DNA of 64,000 nt from Pseudonocardiales bacterium (GTDB taxonomy: Bacteria; Actinomycetota; Actinomycetes; Mycobacteriales; Pseudonocardiaceae). Shown here one piece after another: positions 53,586 to 64,000 of the stretch. The notes beneath the pieces were generated by a model, which did no database searches, was not told the origin of the DNA, and worked only from the letters and a program-made list of their open reading frames with translations. The stretch is from positions 124,001 to 188,000 of the forward strand of contig JAFAPC010000125.1 of NCBI GenBank assembly GCA_019247305.1, written 5' to 3'. Within the stretch, counting starts at the first letter, position 1. Every line of letters starts with the position of its first letter. Position numbers and translations under genes: made by a program.

Positions 53586-54788
53586 CTACCGAGCGCCGGT
53601 GAAGCGCAGTGGCAGGGTGACGGGGCCGGTGATGCCGACGTGCGGCCGTGCGGGTACGGGTCCGGCCAGCGCGATGTCGCCGAGCCGAGACGCCAGGATC
53701 GGCAGCGCCTCGCGCATCTCGGTGCGGGCCAGCGATACGCCCAGACAGTAGTGAATGCCGCCGCCGAAGGTGAGTTGCGCAGGGCGCGCAGCGGTGATGT
53801 CGAATGGTGCGTCACCGAAGGTGCCCGGTTCGGTGTTGGCCGTCGCCACGAACAGCGCGATGTGGGTGCCGGCTGGGATGTCCACGTCCCGGAAGGTGAA
53901 GTCCTCACGTGCCACCCGGCCGATGATGGGGACGGTGGGGTTGACCCGCATCAGCTCCTCGACGGCGGTGCTGGCCAGCTCGGGTCGCTGGGCGAGCAGC
54001 CGCCACTGCTCGGGGTGCTCGGCGAAAGTGATCATCGCCAGGCCAAGCTGGTTGCGCGTGGTGTCCTGGCCGGCGAAGACCAGTGTGCTGACCAGGATGC
54101 GCAGCTCCTCGGCGCTCAGGCGTTCGCCGTCAGCCTCCGCCGCGATGAGGGCGGAGATCAGGTCCGCGCCGGGGTGCTCGCGGCGCCGCGCGGCTAGTTC
54201 GTCGCAGCAAGAGTAGAGCCCAGCCACCGCAGCGTCGATGCGATCCTGTTCCGCCGCGATCGCGGGGCCGAACCCGAGTCCTATGTCGGTGGCCCAACCG
54301 AGAAACGCCTCGAAGCGCTCGGCGGGGATGCCGAGCAGTTCGGCGATCACCCAGGCCGGGTACGGGTCGGCGAAGGCCGCCATGAACTCACAGCCGCGCT
54401 CGGCGGCGAAGCGCTCGATCAGCTCGTGCGCCTTCGCCCGCATGAACGGGCGTAGCACATCGACACTGCGTTGGGTGAACGCCGTGCTCACCAGCCGGCG
54501 TTGGCGCTGGTGCGGATGACCTTCAAGGTTGAGCAGCATCATGCGCAACCAGTCGGCGAACCCTCCGGTGGTGACGCCGTAGGCGGCCACCAACTCCGCG
54601 CTGCCGTGGCGCAGCCGACGGTCCCGCAGCAGCGCGAGGCACTCCTGGTAGCCCAGCACCGCCAGACCGACCGGGGTGCGCGCCCACCAGCCGGCCTCGG
54701 CGGCGGCGCGGACCTCGGGGGAGTCGGCCCGAAACGCCGGGTCGAGAATGTCGAGCACGGCGATGTCGTCGTCCTGGGGTGTGATCAT
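53586..54788 (-). CDS. Cytochrome P450
   Basis: 400 residues from ATG 54788. Heme-binding FGGGIHYCLGVSLART (Cys ligand), I-helix LVFAGQDTTRNQLG with the acid-alcohol pair AGQDT, and ExxR in VEELMRVNP are all present. A soluble bacterial class I type needing a ferredoxin, none of which is adjacent. ATGA overlap with the FAD monooxygenase upstream; the two probably act on one substrate in sequence. Confidence 0.95.
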   Translation of the reverse strand: MITPQDDDIAVLDILDPAFRADSPEVRAAAEAGWWARTPVGLAVLGYQECLALLRDRRLRHGSAELVAAYGVTTGGFADWLRMMLLNLEGHPHQRQRRLVSTAFTQRSVDVLRPFMRAKAHELIERFAAERGCEFMAAFADPYPAWVIAELLGIPAERFEAFLGWATDIGLGFGPAIAAEQDRIDAAVAGLYSCCDELAARRREHPGADLISALIAAEADGERLSAEELRILVSTLVFAGQDTTRNQLGLAMITFAEHPEQWRLLAQRPELASTAVEELMRVNPTVPIIGRVAREDFTFRDVDIPAGTHIALFVATANTEPGTFGDAPFDITAARPAQLTFGGGIHYCLGVSLARTEMREALPILASRLGDIALAGPVPARPHVGITGPVTLPLRFTGAR

Positions 54789-56239
54789 CGTGGCCTCGCG
54801 TGCGCGGTCGGTGTGGCGGTGACCGCGCGCCCGGCTGGGTGGCGCCGGTTGGTCCACCACACCCGCAGCAGGCGGTCCGGCCGCAGCAACGTCTCAGGCG
54901 CCTCGAGCAGCCCGACCACCCGGGCGAACGCCGCGCTCAGGGTCACGTCGTAGACGGCTGCCGCATGCAGCCGGGAGAGGTAGGCGTTGACCAGCCGGAT
55001 CTTGAGGGTGCGGGTGCCCGGCACCTCGGGGAAGCCCAGGTCCGCACCCACCGCGATGTCCCACGGCGGGTCGATTGTCTTGGCGATGGCCCGGAAGTAT
55101 GCGCTCGGTGCCGGGTTCGGACTCCGGGCGAGCATCCGGCGCAGCGCCACTGCCTGATTGGCCGCCACCGTCATACCTTGACCGTAAATGGGATTAAACG
55201 AACAGACCGCGTCACCGAGGACCAGCAGGCCTTCCGGAAAGTGGCGCAGCCGTTCATAGCGATGCCGCACACTGGCCGGGAAGCGGAACGCGACCGGATC
55301 ATCCAACGGCTGTGCCCCGGTGATCGCGTCTACGACATCGGGGAAAGCCAAGCTGGCGGCGAAGGCGTCGAAGCCAGCCGGGTCGGTGGGCGGGTAGTCA
55401 CCGAGGATGCCGCCCAGGGTGAGGGCGTGCCGGCCACCTTCGAGTGTGCTCACCGCGCCCGTCCGCGGGTTATCCGGCGTAGCGGCGATGATCATCGCCT
55501 TGTCCGACCCGAGGGCGCCGGGACGCAACCGGTAGGTCCTCGTGGCGTAGCCCAGCCCGATGTCGACCCGGTCTTGCGCTGGACGCTCATAGCCCCATTC
55601 CGGCAGCCAGACTGGGGTCCGGGAACCACGGCCGGTGGCGTCCACCACCAGGTCAGCCGCGATCGTCTGAGGTGGGATTGTCGGCTCCGCCGATGGATGT
55701 TGGATTGTCGGCTCCGCCGAGAGAGGTTCCCTGGTGACCCCCTGGCCGGTGCCGCAGCACCGCACCCCGGTGACCCGGCGCCGGTCGGCCGTGGTCGTCA
55801 GACCAACGATGTCGGTGCGTTGCCGGAAGGTCACGCCGGGCAGCGCCTGTACCCGGGCGCGGACCTGGCCCTCCAGGAACGGCCGGCTGGCGAACAGCGT
55901 GGACCGGCCGATGTCGGCTCGCCGCAGCCGATGCCCGGACAACACGCCGCGAATGCTGCCGAGGGCGTCTGCGAGCTCGGCCCCGGCGTGGACGACGTCG
56001 GTCGTGAACCCGGGAAACAGCTCGTCGAGCACCTCGCGGCCGCGTGGGTGCAGGATATGAATGTGACGTCCTTGGGGCACGCCGCGGCGCGGGGCCCCGA
56101 TCTCGGGCAGGACGTCCCGATCGATCACCGTGACCGTGCGGTACACGTCGGCAAGGACCCGGGCCGCCAGTAACCCGGCCATGCTCGCCCCGAGAACTAC
56201 CGCGTGCTCACTGGTCTGCTGGCGCGCCACCGCTAACAT
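54785..56239 (-). CDS. FAD-dependent monooxygenase (hydroxylase-like) with repeat insertion
   Basis: About 484 residues from ATG 56239. HAVVLGASMAGLLAARVLAD is the FAD GxGxxG fold (GASMAG), AADLVVDATGRGSRTPVWLP the DG-like motif, and GLLVLGDAVCSFNPIYGQGMTVAANQA the GD motif. The segment EPLSAEPTIQHPSAEPTIPP comes from two 27-bp repeat units in the loop before AADLVVDATG. A start at 56269 would add ten residues coded by another repeat copy, so 56239 is preferred. Confidence 0.88.
   Translation of the reverse strand: MLAVARQQTSEHAVVLGASMAGLLAARVLADVYRTVTVIDRDVLPEIGAPRRGVPQGRHIHILHPRGREVLDELFPGFTTDVVHAGAELADALGSIRGVLSGHRLRRADIGRSTLFASRPFLEGQVRARVQALPGVTFRQRTDIVGLTTTADRRRVTGVRCCGTGQGVTREPLSAEPTIQHPSAEPTIPPQTIAADLVVDATGRGSRTPVWLPEWGYERPAQDRVDIGLGYATRTYRLRPGALGSDKAMIIAATPDNPRTGAVSTLEGGRHALTLGGILGDYPPTDPAGFDAFAASLAFPDVVDAITGAQPLDDPVAFRFPASVRHRYERLRHFPEGLLVLGDAVCSFNPIYGQGMTVAANQAVALRRMLARSPNPAPSAYFRAIAKTIDPPWDIAVGADLGFPEVPGTRTLKIRLVNAYLSRLHAAAVYDVTLSAAFARVVGLLEAPETLLRPDRLLRVWWTNRRHPAGRAVTATPTAHARPR
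55668..55721. repeat. 27-bp tandem repeat, two units (locus D)
   Basis: Cores ATTGTCGGCTCCGCC at 55677-55691 and 55704-55718, 27 bases apart. Here the repeat lies in the opposite sense to the host gene and is read as SAEPTI, yet still keeps the frame open. Confidence 0.9.
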
Positions 56240-56246
56240 CTCCGTC

Positions 56247-56261
56247 GGTGGAGCCGACAAT
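56247..56261. repeat. Single copy of the 27-bp repeat core (locus E)
   Basis: GGTGGAGCCGACAAT is the reverse complement of the core with one change. It lies just upstream of the FAD monooxygenase start, in the intergenic region. Confidence 0.8.
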
Positions 56262-56574
56262 CCCACCATGGGACCTCTCTCCCGTTAGTCGCTTCGCCCA
56301 GCTCCCAGCCGCGGGTGCAGAACGAGATGGCCAGCTCAGCCGGCCGCCGTCTACCGTCAGATACCACAGTTGGTGTCTGCTTGGGAGCTATTTAGGGGGC
56401 GCTCTCGGCAGCGGGCTGGCATCGCCGCTGAGCGGAAGCCGCGGACACACCAGGCACGAGCGCGCGACACACCGATGTTGTGGAGGCTCCGCGGCGGTGC
56501 GGGCCGTGTTAGGCGGAACTGTCGGGGTAGCGCGCCATACTGCTCGCCGACCGGTTGGACCTGGAGGCGGGAGG

Positions 56575-57999
56575 ATGCGGGTGGCACAGCGGAATCGGGA
56601 GCGACGGGCTGCTGCGGCGGCGCTGCGCCGGGCGCGCCGCCGCGCCCACGCGGGATCCGGCAGCGGCGGATCCGGCAGCGCGGGATTCAATGGCGCGGGA
56701 TTCAATGGCGGCGGGCCGGGGACCGTGGGCCCGGACAGTCCCCACGCGGGCACAGCACGGGCGAGGCCGTCCGCGGAGACGATCTCGACCGTGTTGCTCA
56801 GCGCTGCACGCGAGCACTGTGCGGGCGATCCCCAGGCCGGGGCGCGCATTAGCACCATGGTGGCCGGTCGGTGCGCCGAGGAGCCCAACCTCCTCGCAGC
56901 GGCCCTCCGGTGCGCAGTGCCTCCGCTGATCACAGCGACCTGGGGACGCGGCTGGTCACCGGAGGACCTCCACCAGATAGCCCGACGGCGGCTGAATGCG
57001 GCGGGTGTCAGCTATCTTGTCGATGCGATCGCTGAGGAGTCGCAGCGCTACGCCAAAGCCACGGTCCCGCAGCGCTGGAGCGAAGATCTCCGGCAGATCG
57101 GGGCGGTGCTGTGGTGGGAGCCCACCCGAACCGGGGGGCATCTGCCGCAGTGGGCTGCGCGGCACGGCCGAAGCCTGGCGGACGCGCTCGTCACGGTGAT
57201 CGAGGTGCTGGCGATGCTGCTGGCGTTGCCGGTGCTGCCGAGGATCGTGCCGCCGCCGGGATCTGCCGATGCCAGCCCAACCCCGCGCTGCGGCGTCGAC
57301 CAGAAGATCCTGGCCCGGGTTCGAGCGCTGCTGGCCAAGGCGGAGTCGACCACCTTCCCCGAGGAGGCCGAGGCACTGTCGGCCAAGGCGCAGGAACTGA
57401 TGACCCGGTACTCCCTGGAACGGATCGTGGCGCAGAGCGCTGAGGGCGCGGGGTCGGATCCGCGTCCCGCCGCCGCCCGCAGGATGTGGCTGGACAGTCC
57501 CTACGTGGCAGCCAAAGCGCTGCTGGTGGGTGCGGTGGCCAAGGCAAACCGGTGCCGGAGCGTGCTGTCGGAAAAGCTGGGCTTCACCACCGTGCTCGGC
57601 GACGAGGTCGACTTGGAGATCGTTGAGTTGCTCAGCACCTCACTGCTGGTCCAGGCGACCAGAGCGATGGTGTCGGCAGGTAGTCAGACCACGCGCACCG
57701 GGCAGTCTCGGACCCGGTCGTACCGCCAGTCGTTCCTGATCGCCTACGCAACCCGCATCGGTGAACGGCTGAGCACCGCGCACACCGTGGGCGCCGCCGC
57801 GGTGGCCGATGCAGCTCGGCTCCTGCCGGTGCTGGCCGCTCGGGAGCGGGTCGTGGACGAACTGCTCGAGTCCATGTTCCCCCAGTCAGTGTCCCGCTCC
57901 TACAGCGTCGGCAATGCCGCCGGGTGGCACGCTGGCCGCGCGGCCGCGGACCTCGCCACCCTCGATGCCCGACGTGCCGTGGCGGCAGGAGAGGGCTGA
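56575..57999 (+). CDS. DUF2786-domain protein
   Basis: 474 residues from ATG 56575 (ribosome site GGAGGCGGGAGG). The middle has the DUF2786 signature KILARVRALLAKAESTTFPE followed by EAEALSAKAQELMTRYSLE. The N-terminus has a basic segment and a short Gly/Ser tandem repeat (GSGSGGSGSAGFNGAGFNGG). The C-terminal domain (YRQSFLIAYATRIGERL) is shared by actinobacterial relatives. Function unknown. The 56,262-56,574 interval before it shows no gene. Confidence 0.85.
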   Translation: MRVAQRNRERRAAAAALRRARRRAHAGSGSGGSGSAGFNGAGFNGGGPGTVGPDSPHAGTARARPSAETISTVLLSAAREHCAGDPQAGARISTMVAGRCAEEPNLLAAALRCAVPPLITATWGRGWSPEDLHQIARRRLNAAGVSYLVDAIAEESQRYAKATVPQRWSEDLRQIGAVLWWEPTRTGGHLPQWAARHGRSLADALVTVIEVLAMLLALPVLPRIVPPPGSADASPTPRCGVDQKILARVRALLAKAESTTFPEEAEALSAKAQELMTRYSLERIVAQSAEGAGSDPRPAAARRMWLDSPYVAAKALLVGAVAKANRCRSVLSEKLGFTTVLGDEVDLEIVELLSTSLLVQATRAMVSAGSQTTRTGQSRTRSYRQSFLIAYATRIGERLSTAHTVGAAAVADAARLLPVLAARERVVDELLESMFPQSVSRSYSVGNAAGWHAGRAAADLATLDARRAVAAGEG

Positions 58000-58040
58000 C
58001 CAGGACGCACCCCGGGTCCCGGTCCTCACTTCACGGGTGG

Positions 58041-59482
<1,442 letters not shown>

Positions 59483-59486
<4 letters not shown>

Positions 59487-60475
59487 CGCACACCACCCAT
59501 CGCTTTCATGAGCGCGGCGGAGGTGCCCAGCCCGGCGGGGCCGCCTAACCGCTGCGCCGGTCTCCGGTAGCGTCGCCGCAACGCTGACTCGTCATACCGG
59601 CCGCACAATATATGCCAGTCGAGAATACCGGCCATCCAGTCCTGCATGCCCACGACGTAGCCGTCCAGTGCGTCCCGGGCATCGGCATCTAAGGCGAAAT
59701 CCTCGGCGAGGACGGGCAGCTCGGTGGCGATGATGTGCTGGAACTGCAACATCCGCGAGGTCATCAGGTCGTTGACGACCGAGACCGCCTGTCGGCGATC
59801 GATGTCGAGGAACTTCTGCACCACCAGGACACAGTTGTGCACCTCGCCTTCGAACTCGATTTCTTTTTGGTAGGAGAAAATGTCGTTCGTGAAACAGGCG
59901 TAGTCTTGGGCTGAGTTTTTCAGGTCGCGCATCGCTCGGGTGCCCAGCAGCTCGGGTGGGATGTTCCCAGCCTTCGTGATGCGGGCCAGGCTCATCGTCA
60001 GATCTGAGCCGAACGTCTTGCGGCGCATCTCAATATAGTCGACTGGGTCGGGGATCCGGTGCTGGATGTGGTTCGCCAGCTCCCACAACCAGCTCGCCGT
60101 CATGTCCTCGACGCCTTGCCGGACCTGACGCCGCTGCTCGAGCGTCATGGGGGACGCGGTACGGATCCACAGGTCGGCCAGGCCCGTTTCCACCGGGTTG
60201 ACCGGCGGGGGTGTGGCGCCGCAGTCCAGCGGCATGAACGCCGACAGCCTGGCGGTGAACACCTTCGCGCCCGCCATGTCCCGGGTCCTCCCGAAGACCG
60301 CCAGGAAGTAGTCGTCGCCGTAGGTTCCCCAGGTCAGCCAGACTGAGGACAGATCGAGCTCAGGGCCGGATGCATCCGGGTGAATCCGCGCCGCACAGAC
60401 GGCGAAGTCGAACAACCGGAGGTTCTCCTCATCCCAGATCCCGATACCGCCGGGGGGTGACTCCAGCAACCCCAT
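59483..60475 (-). CDS. Encapsulin-cargo terpene cyclase (2-methylisoborneol-synthase-like), 5'-truncated
   Basis: 330 residues from the first available [23 protein letters not shown] aligns with the Asp-rich motif; the usual DDHFLE has become DDYFLA, losing the last acid. The NSE triad is intact ([18 protein letters not shown]). The C-terminus ends [12 protein letters not shown], a short Gly-rich motif also present upstream. In the same frame, sequence from about 60,730 to a TAG at 60478-60476 encodes the family's normal N-terminus ([44 protein letters not shown]), so the gene has suffered a nonsense change. No GPP methyltransferase gene is in the window, so 2-methylisoborneol as product is uncertain. 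Confidence 0.85.
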
Positions 60476-60605
60476 CTAACGCGACCAGTCGACAATATGC
60501 TGGCGTGACCGTTCCAGGTTGACATTGACCCGCGCGGAGTACGGCATATAGAACTCGGGCAGGGTCGTCGGCCCCACTGTTTCGTACGGCACATGAGTGT
60601 AGCTT

Positions 60606-61010
60606 TTAAACCGTTGTAGACCAAGGGCACCGGGTGACAGCGTAATCCGCGCTGCCGACGTGCCTAATCCGGTGGGCCCGCCGAGCAGTCGCTGCGCTAC
60701 CGACGGTTCGCGATTCGCCGCGTCCCCGCACTTCCGCGCCGACGGTGGTGAACTTCACCCGACCGTTCCCCACCGCGTAACTGAGCCGACGGTTCACCCG
60801 AAACGTCCCGCCCGAGGCCTCCACCCACGGCAACACCCGCAACAGCCACCGCGACGTGATCCCCTGCATCTGCGGCACAGACTTGGTTGTCGTCGCCAAA
60901 TTACGGGCCGCCGCCGTACTCAAACTCAACTGCGGCACCTGACCATTCGTACTCGGCTCCGCGGCCACCGGCTCGGTCTGTAACGATTCTGTCACGACAC
61001 GCACCACCAA
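60606..61010 (-). pseudogene. Remnant of a second Family 2B encapsulin gene
   Basis: The first ~95 codons match the intact shell protein closely: [65 protein letters not shown]. After about 60,735 the match stops, and the DNA continues, in another frame, as the N-terminal region of the terpene cyclase. A deletion therefore removed the last 80% of a shell gene and the 5' end of the cyclase gene. The ancestral order was shell 1, cyclase, shell 2. Confidence 0.85.
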
Positions 61011-61430
61011 TCGAATCGCTGTCCCTACGATAGAGAAAAGAAAAAATGGGTGAGGTCATAACGTGGCAAGAATCTTGCCCACGCTTAACGAGGGACACCC
61101 CGCATGGTGATCAGCGAAAATGGCACAACTGAACCACTGCACGGAAGCGCTGGGAATCTCATAACCCCGGAACGCCGTTGACTCAGTGCGCTGGACGGTT
61201 CATTCGGTGATGTTATGAAGGTACCGCGTGGTTGATGTGGGGACAAGAGGGTTCCCTCCAATGCTCTATGCCCCGTTCACGCTCCGTGGATGCGCTAGCG
61301 TGGCGGCATACGTCAGGCAGGTGGTAAACCGCCTCGCCGGTCACCAGCTCATCGGTAGTGACTTTGCGGGTCGTTCACGTGGTGCCGCCAGCGATCACTG
61401 GCGATGCGGGTCCCGGTGAGTGCCCCCCGC
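61011..61430. other. Intergenic stretch upstream of the encapsulin locus
   Basis: No supported gene. It contains an AT-rich part (61,020-61,060, GATAGAGAAAAGAAAAAATG) immediately upstream of the shell remnant start, a plausible promoter region for the minus-strand operon. Confidence 0.4.
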
Positions 61431-62270
61431 TTACCGGAGGGCCTCGTGGCGGTCCCGACGGTGATCCGGTCGTGCCTGCGCTCCTCGGGACAGGATCTGA
61501 GGTGTCGCCGTCAGGATGGCGCGCAGCCGGTTCAGTGCTCGGTGCTGCGCCACCCGGACCGCGCCCGGAGTCGAGCCGATGGCCTGGGCGATCTCCTCCG
61601 TCGACAGCCCCACGACGATCCGTAGGCGGAGAATCTCTCGCTGCTTGACCGGTAGGATATTCAGCAGCGTGGCCATCCGCCGGGCCATCTCGACCTGAAG
61701 CGCTTGCGCCTCCGGTCCATCGGCCAGGTCCTGGCTATCGGGGAGCTCCGGGACCGGCTCGGCGCGATTGCGCGCCGCCGACCGGTGGGCGTCAGCGACC
61801 TTGTGCACCGCGATGCCGTAGACGAAGGCGAGAAACGGCCGGCCTTGATCGCGGTACCGGGGCAGGGCGGTGAGCACCGCGAGACACACCTCCTGGGCGA
61901 CGTCATCCGCTGAGATGAGCGTCTTGTCCTGGCCACCGAGGTGGGCACGGCAGTACCGCACCACGAGCGGACGGATCCAGCGGAGCACACCCTCAATAGC
62001 GGCTCGGTCGCCGTTGACGGCCGCCCCGATGAGAACGTCGCAGTCGTCACCGATTGTTTTCTCGAATGTTGTGCTCTCGGGCGCGCTCGTACCCGGAAGA
62101 AATGTGAAAATGTTAGTGTCGACAAGCGTGGCGAGAGGTTGATGCGGTGTTGTGATGTCGGCCTCATCTGTCGCGGCGAGGGTGGGCTCGTGGTCCTGTA
62201 CTACCTCGGTCCGATCGCCGGCTCGGCCGGCGATGAGCGGCGCACAATTACCCACGGTTTTGCTCACCAT
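61431..62270 (-). CDS. RNA polymerase sigma factor, ShbA-like (sigma-70 family)
   Basis: About 279 residues if the ATG at 62270 is used; the N-terminal ~70 residues are poorly conserved and the start is uncertain. Region 2: IRPLVVRYCRAHLGGQDK, SADDVAQEVCLAVLTALPRY, FLAFVYGIAVHKVADAHRSA. Region 4: LPVKQREILRLRIVVGLSTE, EIAQAIGSTPGAVRVAQHRA. ShbA directs transcription of hrdB in Streptomyces. A degenerate repeat core (ATCGCCGGCTCGGCC, 62214) lies in its N-terminal region. Confidence 0.85.
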   Translation of the reverse strand: MVSKTVGNCAPLIAGRAGDRTEVVQDHEPTLAATDEADITTPHQPLATLVDTNIFTFLPGTSAPESTTFEKTIGDDCDVLIGAAVNGDRAAIEGVLRWIRPLVVRYCRAHLGGQDKTLISADDVAQEVCLAVLTALPRYRDQGRPFLAFVYGIAVHKVADAHRSAARNRAEPVPELPDSQDLADGPEAQALQVEMARRMATLLNILPVKQREILRLRIVVGLSTEEIAQAIGSTPGAVRVAQHRALNRLRAILTATPQILSRGAQARPDHRRDRHEALR

Positions 62271-62342
62271 CCCTTGCGTCGCTGATTGACCCGCCGCTCC
62301 ACCAACGGCGCCTCGGTGTGGCCGCGTAGGACCACGCGACAA

Positions 62343-62809
62343 CGACCAGGCACCTCAGGTGGACCTGCTGCCTCGGGCGCGGAGCCGATGCCCGAGGGAT
62401 GATCCTGCGTACTTCGCTCTCAATATGTCGGATACCCGGGGCAGCGGTCATCCCTTCCTCAGGCCATCTTCTGGGTACTTCACGTCCTGCAGTCCCACTA
62501 CCTCAGATGAAGTAGCTGGGATGGCTCCTACATCTGAGGGATGATTGCGGTCGACTCACCGTCGGGAACGACGACACCGGCTCCCGGAAGGTTGCCGAAA
62601 GGGTTGCCTACGGATAGCAGATTTCACTCAAAAGAATGAATGCGTCGCTGTATCAGCTGTCTGTTTACCGCGACGTCATCCCTCGACGAGGCAGGCGGCT
62701 GTCGGGACGGTGGGGCGGACGCAGACGGACTCCGCGCGCCGTGGCACTCAGGTGCGGTGTAGCCCCAGGCGCGGTGTATCCCAGGCTCTGAGGGGAGTAA
62801 GAATAACGC
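62343..62809. other. Intergenic stretch with a 9-bp inverted repeat
   Basis: No supported gene. CCTCAGATG (62501-62509) pairs with CATCTGAGG (62531-62539). Near 62,750-62,785 a short direct repeat (GGCGCGGTGTA) precedes the ribosome site of the TIR gene. Confidence 0.45.
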
Positions 62810-64000
62810 ATGCTACCGCCAGTTCTGGAGATCTACCTGGTGTGGCACCCCGATGACCGCGCGGGGGCCCGGGCAGCGCACCAGCTGGTGAAGCATTTCC
62901 ACGGTACCCTGTTCACCGGGCTGATCGGTGGGGCCATCGAGGTCTACGTGCGCTACCAGGGCTGGCGCGGGGCCACGGACGCGCCACGGCCCATTCCCGT
63001 CCCGGGCTGGCCTCCACCGAACGGGGTGGCCCAAGCGCAGTACGTCGCCGTCGTTCCGGTACTCGGCCTAGGGCTCGCCCGGGCAGTACAGCCAGGTACT
63101 GGACCGTGGTTCGACTACCTCACCGCGCTTGTGCGCGCCGAGCGCAGCGCTGCCCGGCAGGTGCGGGTCTTCCCGCTGCTGCTGGCCGACGCGGCGGTAC
63201 TGCACGGCACGACGCTGGATCGGATCCTGGGCAGCTACCAGCGACTCGGCGCCCGCCTGCCCGCTACTGACGAGGGGCCCGACACCGGCTGGCGGCGTGA
63301 GCTGGTCCAGGGGTTGGCCCAGGTCCCCGGGCGCACCGGTGACCGGCTGCGGGTGTTCATCAGCCACACTCGGCAGGCCAGCGGTGACGGTTCCGGCGTC
63401 GCTGAGCTCACCCAAACGGTGCGCGCGGTGATCGCCGGCACCAGCCTCGCCGAGTTCTTTGACGCCCGTGACCTGCAGGCGGGCCAGCAGTGGCCGGAGG
63501 CGCTGCGCGCCAACGCCGCCCGCAGCGCCCTGCTGGCCTTGCGCACTGATCTGTACGCCAGCCGCAGCTGGTGCCAATGGGAGGTACTCGCCGCCAAGGA
63601 GCAGGGAGCACCGGTGGTCATCCTAGACGCGCTCGAGCGCGGCGAGGAGCGAGGTTCCTTCCTGATGGACCACGTCCCGCGCGTTCCCGTCCGGCGCTCG
63701 ACAGCTGGCTGGGCTCACGGCGACGTCGAGGCTGGGCTCGCGGTGCTCGTCGACGAATGCCTGAAGCGCGCGCTGTGGGAGCGGCAGCGCCAGTTGGCGC
63801 TGGGACGGCCCGATCTCGACGTGGTGTGGTGGGCTCCGCATGCGCCGGAGCCGCTCACCCTCGCCCACTGGCTCATTGCGCACCAAGACACCGGAGGGTT
63901 GGCCGGCACTGGTCCGTTGCGGATTCTGCATCCGGACCCGCCGCTCGGCGCACCCGAACGGCTCGTCCTTAATCAGCTCGCTCGCCTCGGCGGGGTCATG
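62810..64000 (+). CDS. TIR-domain protein, 3' end beyond the window
   Basis: ATG at 62810; the frame is open for 397 codons to the window edge. The N-terminus (VLEIYLVWHPDDRAGARAAH, LFTGLIGGAIEVYVRYQGW) looks like a degenerate TIR-like or receptor-type fold. Residues about 183-310 hold a TIR domain: DRLRVFISHTRQ, LAEFFDARDLQAGQQWPEAL, YASRSWCQWEVLAAKEQG, APVVILDAL. The Glu in CQWEV fits the catalytic position of NAD-cleaving TIR domains. The C-terminal part continues helically. Bacterial TIR proteins often act in anti-phage defence; genes further right would decide. Confidence 0.8.
   Translation, partial: MLPPVLEIYLVWHPDDRAGARAAHQLVKHFHGTLFTGLIGGAIEVYVRYQGWRGATDAPRPIPVPGWPPPNGVAQAQYVAVVPVLGLGLARAVQPGTGPWFDYLTALVRAERSAARQVRVFPLLLADAAVLHGTTLDRILGSYQRLGARLPATDEGPDTGWRRELVQGLAQVPGRTGDRLRVFISHTRQASGDGSGVAELTQTVRAVIAGTSLAEFFDARDLQAGQQWPEALRANAARSALLALRTDLYASRSWCQWEVLAAKEQGAPVVILDALERGEERGSFLMDHVPRVPVRRSTAGWAHGDVEAGLAVLVDECLKRALWERQRQLALGRPDLDVVWWAPHAPEPLTLAHWLIAHQDTGGLAGTGPLRILHPDPPLGAPERLVLNQLARLGGVM

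Noticed and set aside
61228..61419. 63-codon plus-strand frame between the encapsulin remnant and the sigma factor
   Set aside because: GTG start without support and no recognisable motif.

Overview
The window comes from a high-GC actinomycete. Support for this: an HspR-type (HAIR-like) operator in front of dnaK, dcd beside a tRNA-Gly, prim-pol genes of the actinomycete integrative-element type, an F420/FMN-type split-barrel protein, an actinobacterial hopanoid operon, a Family 2B encapsulin with a terpene-cyclase cargo gene, and a ShbA-like sigma factor. Gene style (4-base ATGA/GTGA overlaps, many GTG starts) fits Pseudonocardiales-like genomes; this placement is an inference.

Layout. 1-5.8 kb is core chromosome: the 5' end of dnaK, an Fe-S oxidoreductase, a DUF3500 protein, a dCTP deaminase split by a class 3-type intein, and tRNA-Gly(CCC). 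5.8-20.0 kb looks like a decayed integrative element. A 25-bp copy of the tRNA 3' end recurs at 19,959-19,983, a frameshifted tyrosine integrase lies just inside the left copy, and a second integrase tail lies just outside the right copy. The element carries an XRE regulator, a small replication cassette with a prim-pol gene, a sugar aminotransferase pseudogene interrupted by a 90-bp MITE-like insert, a dTDP-glucose dehydratase, and a two-gene STAND NTPase/WD40 module that resembles a defence system.

20-34 kb holds a peptidase/partner pair, an APC transporter, three tiny ORFs (one a 23-residue peptide with 8 Cys), a sugar porter, an O-methyltransferase, a split-barrel flavoprotein, a string of small genes including a possible precursor peptide, a formate/nitrite-type channel, a P-loop kinase, and an XRE-TPR regulator broken by an in-frame TGA.

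35-49.5 kb is a lipid region. A minus-strand operon (PucR-type regulator, glycosyltransferase-WS/DGAT fusion, DMT permease, SDR) diverges from a plus-strand hopanoid operon (hpnC, hpnD, hpnE, prenyl synthase, shc, an hpnG-ispH fusion, hpnH). The hopanoid genes take C15/C20 prenyl diphosphate to squalene, hopene and then adenosylhopane and its downstream product. 49.6-56.2 kb has a DUF5131/TcmP pair, a class II ribonucleotide reductase tail, a Nudix hydrolase, the remains of a graspetide locus (ATP-grasp tail plus intact methyltransferase), a P450 and an FAD monooxygenase. 58-61 kb holds the encapsulin/terpene cyclase locus with a decayed second shell gene and a nonsense codon in the cyclase. 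The window ends in a sigma factor and an unfinished TIR-domain gene.

One unexplained pattern cuts across regions: a 27-bp repeat unit with core ATTGYCGGCTCCGCC is inserted, in frame and in either orientation, in at least four unrelated genes.
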